A DNA stretch of 9,077 nt from Actinomycetota bacterium (GTDB lineage Bacteria > Actinomycetota > Acidimicrobiia > IMCC26256 > PALSA-610), in the NCBI GenBank assembly GCA_030839005.1, contig JAUZEM010000028.1:1-9077 (forward strand). The letters run 5' to 3'. How positions within the stretch are numbered: the stretch's first letter is position 1; the number at the start of each line of letters is the position of its first letter. Below are positions 5,488-9,077 of this stretch, in pieces. The notes under the pieces were generated by a model. That model did no database searches. It was given only the letters and a program-made list of their open reading frames with translations, and was not told where the DNA came from. Made by a program: the position numbers and the translations under genes.

Positions 5488-6027
5488 ATGGGCCGCCACG
5501 GAACCGGTGTACAGACTCTCGAAACTGCTGCGTTATCCGCCGCGGCCCTACCGGCGGGCTGGTATCGCGACCCGTTCCTTCGATGGAAAGCCCGCTACTG
5601 GGACGGACGATCGTGGACCGAACGTGTCGCGCTGCCGGGACACGATCCGACGCGACCGGTGTACGGACAGGACCCCGTTTTGCCGCCAGCCCGGGCCGAT
5701 CTGTTCCTCGTTGACCCGGCCCTGGTGCGACTCGTCGAGGCGGCGTGCGCTGAGGAACTGGCGCACCTGCGAACGGAGGTCGAGACATGGCGCGAGGTGG
5801 CCGACGAACGTGCGCGGGCTCTGGGCCGCGCCCTCAACGCGCTCGAGTTGCTCGCGGCGGGTCGCACACAACTCGAGGCGCGGCCGAAGGACCGCGGTGC
5901 TCGCCCCGAAGATGCGTCTGCGGCGCAACCAACACTGGCCGCGGTCCCCGATGCCGTTCGCGCGGCGGCACTGTCAGAGTTGATCTGCATCACGTCGAAG
6001 CAGCGTCGTTGGTGGCGTCGCTCGTAG
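5488..6027 (+). CDS. DUF2510 domain protein with coiled-coil region, unknown function
   Basis: This 179-aa protein has an N-terminal DUF2510 motif at about residues 21-49 (LPAGWYRDPFLRWKARYWDGRSWTERVAL). It matches the Trp-rich pattern PAGWYxDP...RYWDGxxWTExV that is common in actinobacterial membrane and envelope proteins. Residues 78-131 (VRLVEAACAEELAHLRTEVETW and onward) are rich in Leu, Glu, Ala and Arg and predict a long helix, probably a coiled coil. The tail is Ala/Pro-rich and ends KQRRWWRRS, strongly basic with two Trp, which could bind nucleic acid or the membrane surface. No signal peptide or membrane segment is seen. The ATG at 5488 was chosen because AAAGGGA (5477-5483) precedes it, though the 4-nt spacing is short, and because it leads straight into the domain. 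DUF2510 has no established biochemical role, so no function is assigned. Confidence 0.75.
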   Translation: MGRHGTGVQTLETAALSAAALPAGWYRDPFLRWKARYWDGRSWTERVALPGHDPTRPVYGQDPVLPPARADLFLVDPALVRLVEAACAEELAHLRTEVETWREVADERARALGRALNALELLAAGRTQLEARPKDRGARPEDASAAQPTLAAVPDAVRAAALSELICITSKQRRWWRRS

Positions 6028-6046
6028 GCGCCCCCAACACGAGCGC

Positions 6047-6060
6047 GGCACGATCGTGCC
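6047..6060 (+). repeat. 14-bp perfect palindrome after the DUF2510 gene
   Basis: GGCACGATCGTGCC lies 20 bp past the stop codon at 6027. As RNA it forms a 5-bp stem with a GATC loop, so it might help terminate the gene. As DNA it is a perfect dyad that a dimeric protein could bind. Confidence 0.45.
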
Positions 6061-6141
6061 ATCACTGCAGCGGTCTCAACTGCGCGGACCACGGCGAGCA
6101 GCGGGTTATTGCTCAGGAAACGCGTCTGCAGGGCGGCAGCA

Positions 6142-6174
6142 CACGGCCCGCCATCGTCGCGATGGCGGGCCGTG
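6142..6174. terminator. Strong bidirectional terminator hairpin
   Basis: CACGGCCCGCCATCG (6142-6156) and CGATGGCGGGCCGTG (6160-6174) form a perfect 15-bp stem with a 3-nt TCG loop. It lies between the ends of two convergent genes: 114 bp after the DUF2510 stop on the plus strand, and 35 bp after the propeller-gene stop on the minus strand. The symmetry lets it act on both strands. There is no T-tract on either side, which is usual for actinobacterial terminators. Confidence 0.75.
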
Positions 6175-6209
6175 ACCGGCCGCACATACCTGGGTGGTTT
6201 AGGAGGCTT

Positions 6210-7313
6210 CTACGGCTGGAGCCGCATGATCTGGCCGTTGGTCGTACTGCTGTTGGCCGAGACGTACACGAAGCCGTCGGGACCGACGACGATGCCGCTC
6301 GGGTCGCTGATGGCGGCGACAATCGTCGTCGCGCCGCCGGGTGCCATCTTCCACACGTTGTTGCCGAACTGGTCGCTCAAGTACAGGTTGCCCGCGGCGT
6401 CGGCCGTGCAACCGCCGATCGACACGACCGGCGGACCGGGCGGTGTGGACAGCGGCACTTGCTGCAACGTCGACGTCCCGTTGTAACGCCACACCCGACC
6501 GTTGAGCGTCCCGATGTAGAGCTGGCCGCCCGCCTGGGCGATGCACGTTGGCACTTCGTCGTTGAGCGAGATGACGTTGACGCCGGGATCGTGGAAGTAC
6601 GCGAGAATCTGGACCGAGCCGTTCGCACGCACGACGTCGAGCGTGTTCGCGCCCGCGTCGGTGACGTACGTCTTGTCCGGCAGGGCGAGCACGCCGTACG
6701 GGTTCGCGTCGGGGAAGTCGCTGTTCGGATCGCACGGCGGATTCGCCGTCTGACACGACAGCGTGTAGGTGAAGTCGGTACCGCCGACGTCACCACGCGT
6801 CTCGAACTGGCCGCCCGGGTTTGCCTTGATCAGGCGGCCAAGCTGCGACTTCGCGGCGCCCAGGATGTCGGGCGGCGCGGCGCCCGCAGGAACCTGATCG
6901 ACGAACTGGTGCGCTCCGGTGATGATCGAGACGATCCGGCCGCCCTGTATCGACAGCCCGTCCGCGCCCGTCGAGCTGCTCCCGTCCGGGCTCGACACCG
7001 AGATCAGTCCGGTGACGACCGGCATCGACGTCGCTGGGAGCGCGCCGCCGACATTCACGGCCGAGATGCGCGAGGTCGTCCCCGCGAATGTGCCGCCGCC
7101 CAAGTCGACCGGGCCGCCGCTTCCCGCCTCGGCCACGTACAACGTCCCGTTCGGCGCGAATGCCAAACCTCTGGGATTCAACAGCCCGGTCGCGACCACC
7201 GTCGGCCCGGGATCGGAAGGCGGCGTCACCTGCTTCGCGCCCGCAGGCCGCGCCCCGAACGCGACGATCAACAAGAGGGCTGCAACCGCAAACCCAAATC
7301 GCGCTTTCCGCAT
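6210..7313 (-). CDS. Secreted ScyD/ScyE-type beta-propeller protein
   Basis: This 367-aa exported protein has a signal peptide MRKARFGFAVAALLLIVAFG...PAGA, with probable cleavage after residue 26. The mature part repeats NHL/SMP-30-like blade sequences: NPRGLAFAPNGTLYVAEAG (46-64), NPYGVLALPDKTYVTDAGAN (204-223), CIAQAGGQLYIGTLNG (257-272), CTADAAGNLYLSDQFGNNVW (302-321) and DPSGIVVGPDGFVYVSAN (337-354). The opening TVVATGLLNPRGLAFAPNGTLYVAE is characteristic of proteins annotated as ScyD/ScyE family, named after cyanobacterial scytonemin-cluster genes but widespread as secreted propellers in actinobacteria. No scytonemin genes are nearby, so the role is unknown; carbohydrate or ligand binding, or lactonase-like activity, is possible. 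C187 and C194 may form a disulfide. ATG 7313 is preceded by GGAAGGA at 9-nt spacing; the in-frame ATG at 7331 has no such site. It ends facing a strong terminator. Confidence 0.85.
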   Translation of the reverse strand: MRKARFGFAVAALLLIVAFGARPAGAKQVTPPSDPGPTVVATGLLNPRGLAFAPNGTLYVAEAGSGGPVDLGGGTFAGTTSRISAVNVGGALPATSMPVVTGLISVSSPDGSSSTGADGLSIQGGRIVSIITGAHQFVDQVPAGAAPPDILGAAKSQLGRLIKANPGGQFETRGDVGGTDFTYTLSCQTANPPCDPNSDFPDANPYGVLALPDKTYVTDAGANTLDVVRANGSVQILAYFHDPGVNVISLNDEVPTCIAQAGGQLYIGTLNGRVWRYNGTSTLQQVPLSTPPGPPVVSIGGCTADAAGNLYLSDQFGNNVWKMAPGGATTIVAAISDPSGIVVGPDGFVYVSANSSTTNGQIMRLQP

Positions 7314-7322
7314 AACGCAACG

Positions 7323-7329
7323 TCCTTCC
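7323..7329 (-). promoter_or_regulatory. Ribosome binding site of the propeller gene
   Basis: GGAAGGA on the minus strand lies 9 nt before the ATG at 7313. It decides the start over the in-frame ATG at 7331, which overlaps this region and has no purine-rich sequence upstream. Confidence 0.7.
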
Positions 7330-7347
7330 ATGAAGAATCGACAAAAC

Positions 7348-7364
7348 GGCCACGTACCGTGGCC
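7348..7364 (-). repeat. 7-bp inverted repeat in the propeller gene leader
   Basis: GGCCACG (7348-7354) and CGTGGCC (7358-7364) flank a 3-nt spacer, 35 bp upstream of the start codon. It can form a tight hairpin in the 5' leader or act as an operator. Confidence 0.5.
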
Positions 7365-7388
7365 ACGCAGCACACTTTTGCGGCTACG

Positions 7389-7414
7389 GGTGTGGAAGCG
7401 CAAACCGCCACACC
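7389..7414 (-). promoter_or_regulatory. Possible operator: GGTGTGG-12-CCACACC inverted repeat
   Basis: Perfect 7-bp half-sites at 7389-7395 and 7408-7414 are separated by 12 bp, so their centres are 19 bp apart, close to two helix turns. This suits a dimeric regulator. It lies about 75-100 bp upstream of the propeller gene start. The remaining part of the 354-bp gap (7314-7667) holds a short CAGGG/CCCTG hairpin (7432-7445) and a GGTTCG/CGAACC inverted repeat (7519-7539), but no gene and no clear -10/-35 pair. Confidence 0.35.
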
Positions 7415-7655
7415 GCTGAACGCAACCCCGGCAGGGTCGGCCCTGTCCTACTCCCCTGTACGACCATGGGCCTGACCCTCGACGTTGATGGCCGTCGACG
7501 TCCTTGAGCGCGTCGTCAGGTTCGACGAACAGCCGAACCAACTACCGGATCGCGGCTCGTGCGCGTCCGGGCCGAACATGCCCGTGAATCAGGGCAGGTC
7601 ACTATCGGCGGTGTTCGTGCTCGCGGCACGCAACGCGGCAACGTTCGAGATGCCG

Positions 7656-7667
7656 CCGACGCGTCGG
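7656..7667 (-). repeat. 12-bp palindrome directly after the surface-protein stop codon
   Basis: CCGACGCGTCGG is self-complementary and abuts the TAA at 7668-7670. As RNA it gives only a 4-bp stem with a CGCG loop, so it is at best part of a weak terminator. Confidence 0.35.
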
Positions 7668-8567
7668 TTATGCGCGCTCCGTGGACTTGCGCCGCCCAAA
7701 CACCGTCAGCCCACCGGCGATGATGCAGCTCAGGGCGAAGATGATCTCCGCGAATGTTTGCGATCCGGTGAACGGCAAGCTGGTCGAAGACGACGACGGC
7801 GGTGTCGTCGATGTCGCCGCCGGGAGTGCCTGGGCGCGCACGGTCGTCGAGGTCTGACCTGGCGCGGTCGTCGCGGTCGAGCCCGACCCCCTGATCGTTG
7901 TGGTGGTGCTGCTCGGCAACGTCGAGGTCGCTGCTTCGATGGTCGTGGTCGTGTCCGGCACCGAGGTGGTCGTGTCCGGGACGGTCGTGGTCGTGTCCGG
8001 CACCGAGGTGGTCGTGTCCGGCACCGAGGTGGTTGTGTCCGGGACGGTCGTCGTCGTGTCCGGCACCGAGGTGGTTGTGTCCGGGACGGTTGTGGTCGAG
8101 GACGATGTGGTGGTGGTGGGCTGTTCGCCCCCGGTACAGAAGGAGACGTGGCTGATGGTCGGTGCCTGTCCGCCACCGTTGAGCGGTGGATGCAACCCGC
8201 TGCCGCTCGTAGCGGCGGGGACGAAGGTGTAGGTGTTGGTGTCGACGCCGCCCTTCACGAAGACGACGCTGACCGCGATTGTCGAGGTGAAGTCGAACGT
8301 GTCGTCCGCGAACGGGTCGGGTCCCGCCACTTTGGTGAACGTGAACGTCTGCCCGTTCACGGTGAACGACGCGCTTTCGCCCACGCTCAAGCCGTTTAAC
8401 GGGTTGGAGTTCACGGTGTACTCGGTCGTGCCCTGGGGACAACTCAGGTTGTCGCTGGCACCGGCTGGAGTGCCGAGGACGATCGCGGTGCTGCCGAGCA
8501 GGCCGATCGCCAAGACTCCCAGTCCGAGCGCGATCCGCGCTCGCCTTTTGCCGATCCCGAAGGACAC
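7668..8567 (-). CDS. LPFTG-anchored, Thr/Pro-rich repeat surface protein
   Basis: This 299-aa cell-wall protein would be attached by a sortase. In order: a signal peptide (KRRAR, then a hydrophobic stretch IALGLGVLAIGLLGSTAIVL, cleavage near AGA-S, residue 37); a globular domain of about 110 residues (38-147) with only two Cys, C43 and C144, probably a disulfide; a Thr/Ser/Pro stalk (150-262) with seven VPDTTT[S/T] heptads at 161-209; the sorting signal LPFTG (264-268); a membrane helix (about 273-290); and the basic tail RRKSTER. The stalk is a likely O-glycosylation target. The domain starting CPQGTTEYTVNSNPLNGLSVGES and ending ISHVSFC was not matched to a named family. The start is GTG 8567, with GGGAGG 7 nt upstream. 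An in-frame ATG at 8633 is rejected because a promoter -10 box overlaps it and it would give a 32-residue N-region. No sortase gene is in the window. Confidence 0.8.
   Translation of the reverse strand: MSFGIGKRRARIALGLGVLAIGLLGSTAIVLGTPAGASDNLSCPQGTTEYTVNSNPLNGLSVGESASFTVNGQTFTFTKVAGPDPFADDTFDFTSTIAVSVVFVKGGVDTNTYTFVPAATSGSGLHPPLNGGGQAPTISHVSFCTGGEQPTTTTSSSTTTVPDTTTSVPDTTTTVPDTTTSVPDTTTSVPDTTTTVPDTTTSVPDTTTTIEAATSTLPSSTTTTIRGSGSTATTAPGQTSTTVRAQALPAATSTTPPSSSSTSLPFTGSQTFAEIIFALSCIIAGGLTVFGRRKSTERA
7941..8087 (-). repeat. Seven tandem 21-bp repeats encoding VPDTTT[S/T]
   Basis: 147 bp made of seven in-frame 21-bp units, encoding VPDTTT plus S or T in the order S,T,S,S,T,S,T. Units differ mainly at the last codon and at a few third positions, so recent expansion by slippage or recombination is likely. 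The number of units could vary between strains without breaking the frame. Confidence 0.85.
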
Positions 8568-8574
8568 TGTTTGG

Positions 8575-8580
8575 CCTCCC
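8575..8580 (-). promoter_or_regulatory. Ribosome binding site of the surface-protein gene
   Basis: GGGAGG on the minus strand, 7 nt before the GTG at 8567. This near-ideal site supports the GTG over the upstream ATG at 8633. Confidence 0.7.
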
Positions 8581-8631
8581 AGCCTGCCGCGTCGCGATGA
8601 CCCGGCTCTACCCGTTCGATTCGTCCTCCCC

Positions 8632-8659
8632 ATAATACCACTCTCCGTGGCAATAACAA
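8632..8659 (-). promoter_or_regulatory. Sigma-70-type promoter of the surface-protein gene
   Basis: On the minus strand, TTGTTA (8654-8659, four of six matches to TTGACA) and TATTAT (8632-8637, five of six to TATAAT) are separated by 16 bp. The expected transcription start is near 8625, leaving a leader of about 57 nt before the GTG at 8567. The A/T-rich hexamers stand out in this GC-rich DNA. Confidence 0.6.
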
Positions 8660-8782
8660 CCCGGTTCGTAGCGCGCCAGAAGAGGCGGCCGCGCGAGCGG
8701 TCCGCGTCGGCCCGTCACCGTCGTAGACGCCGCTCGCCGCGACGCTGCGTCCGCCCGGGCCCGCACCCATCGTCGCCCCAAC

Positions 8783-8819
8783 CCGTCTCGAAGAATCTTC
8801 GGAAGAATCTTCGAGACGG
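8783..8819. repeat. 12-bp inverted repeat built around two tandem 12-bp units
   Basis: CCGTCTCGAAGA (8783-8794) pairs with TCTTCGAGACGG (8808-8819). Inside, a further TCTT/AAGA can pair, closing on a 3-nt loop. The same stretch consists of GAAGAATCTTCG repeated twice without a gap (8790-8801, 8802-8813), each unit being an odd palindrome around a central A. It may be a terminator, an operator or both. Confidence 0.75.
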
Positions 8820-8859
8820 ATCTGGCGGGTAGTGGCGCTCGTGGACGCTAGGTTCGTCG

Positions 8860-9077
8860 TTGCGAGCGGCTGCGCTACGCAGCCGCGCATCCGACCTCAG
8901 ATGTGCTTCCCCCAGCCGGTCTCGTTCCTTCGGGGAAGCACACATACCCGCCCTTCGCTATCCAACGCGCTACCGGCGTCTGCCGCACGGCCCGCGCGAA
9001 TTCGCCGCCTTCCACGCCGAATGCGCCGTCCTGCTCGACCGCGCCACACAGCTCGACACTGCGCAACGAGCCCTCGC
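8860..9077 (+). CDS. Possible start of an unidentified gene running off the window (weak)
   Basis: From TTG 8860 the frame is open to the window edge. Its last part reads like protein (RYRRLPHGPREFAAFHAECA then VLLDRATQLDTAQRAL, a plausible amphipathic helix). The only in-frame start is TTG, there is no Shine-Dalgarno site, and the first third overlaps two stem-loops, so a start downstream or no gene at all is also possible. A minus-strand frame in the same register (to 8875) is open too. No family is recognised. Apart from this and the hairpins, nothing gene-like is seen between 8661 and 9077. Confidence 0.15.
   Translation, partial: MRAAALRSRASDLRCASPSRSRSFGEAHIPALRYPTRYRRLPHGPREFAAFHAECAVLLDRATQLDTAQRAL
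8866..8886. repeat. 9-bp perfect stem-loop
   Basis: GCGGCTGCG (8866-8874) and CGCAGCCGC (8878-8886) form a perfect stem with a CTA loop. It is the second of three hairpins in this 160-bp stretch. Confidence 0.6.
8902..8942. repeat. 11-bp inverted repeat with 19-nt loop
   Basis: TGTGCTTCCCC (8902-8912) and GGGGAAGCACA (8932-8942) are perfectly complementary. It is the third hairpin of the cluster at the right end of the window. Confidence 0.65.

Noticed and set aside
5787..7475. Plus-strand open frame of 562 codons across the DUF2510 gene and the propeller gene
   Set aside because: Low-complexity Arg-rich translation; it runs antisense to the signal-peptide-bearing propeller protein and through the bidirectional terminator.
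7314..7541. N-terminal extension of the propeller protein
   Set aside because: It would place about 76 residues before an obvious signal peptide; the ribosome binding site supports ATG 7313.
7941..8087. CRISPR-like array
   Set aside because: The units are contiguous 21-bp in-frame coding repeats without unique spacers.
7900..8232. Plus-strand repeat ORF (VVVVSGTEV-type repeats)
   Set aside because: It is the antisense reading of the VPDTTT repeats. The minus strand has a signal peptide, LPFTG and ribosome binding site, so that strand is the real one.

Overview
The window is GC-rich, with strong G/C bias at third codon positions. The genes read as an actinobacterium (Actinomycetota). Five things point there: an actinobacterial-type acyl-CoA carboxylase beta subunit with a tiny epsilon-like partner, a DUF2510 protein, promoter -10 boxes placed exactly 7 nt before start codons (leaderless mRNAs), a sortase-anchored Thr/Pro-rich surface protein, and a crotonyl-CoA carboxylase/reductase. 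An Acidimicrobiia-like lineage would fit, but that is inference from gene style and not a phylogenetic result.

Positions 1-5095, plus strand: a block for CoA-ester carboxylation. It opens with the C-terminal half of crotonyl-CoA carboxylase/reductase (ccr). Methylmalonyl/ethylmalonyl-CoA epimerase (mce) and an acyl-CoA carboxylase carboxyltransferase (beta) subunit follow, each with a likely leaderless promoter. The beta-subunit gene is followed by three genes that overlap end to start (TTGA, GTGA, TGATG junctions): a 71-aa epsilon-like carboxylase subunit that is easy to miss, a calcineurin-like metallophosphoesterase, and a CaiB/BaiF family CoA-transferase. Together ccr, mce and the carboxylase make and epimerise ethylmalonyl-CoA and methylmalonyl-CoA (ethylmalonyl-CoA pathway or propionate assimilation). 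The CoA-transferase probably loads or unloads an organic acid. The phosphoesterase is the unexplained member. No biotin carboxylase or mutase gene is in the window.

Positions 5096-6209: a gene-poor leader (5096-5487) with several stem-loops and three helically phased ACTTTCG repeats. It precedes a 179-aa DUF2510/coiled-coil protein of unknown role. After that gene come a 14-bp palindrome and a very strong 15-bp-stem hairpin that lies between convergent genes and probably terminates both.

Positions 6210-8660, minus strand: two exported proteins. One is a secreted beta-propeller of the ScyD/ScyE type with a signal peptide. Upstream of it is a sortase substrate (signal peptide, globular domain, seven VPDTTT[S/T] heptads, LPFTG, membrane helix, basic tail). 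The surface-protein gene has a good sigma-70-like promoter that fixes its start at a GTG.

Positions 8661-9077: no convincing complete gene. The region has three strong stem-loops in 160 bp, one built from two tandem 12-bp units, and possibly the first codons of a plus-strand ORF running off the edge.
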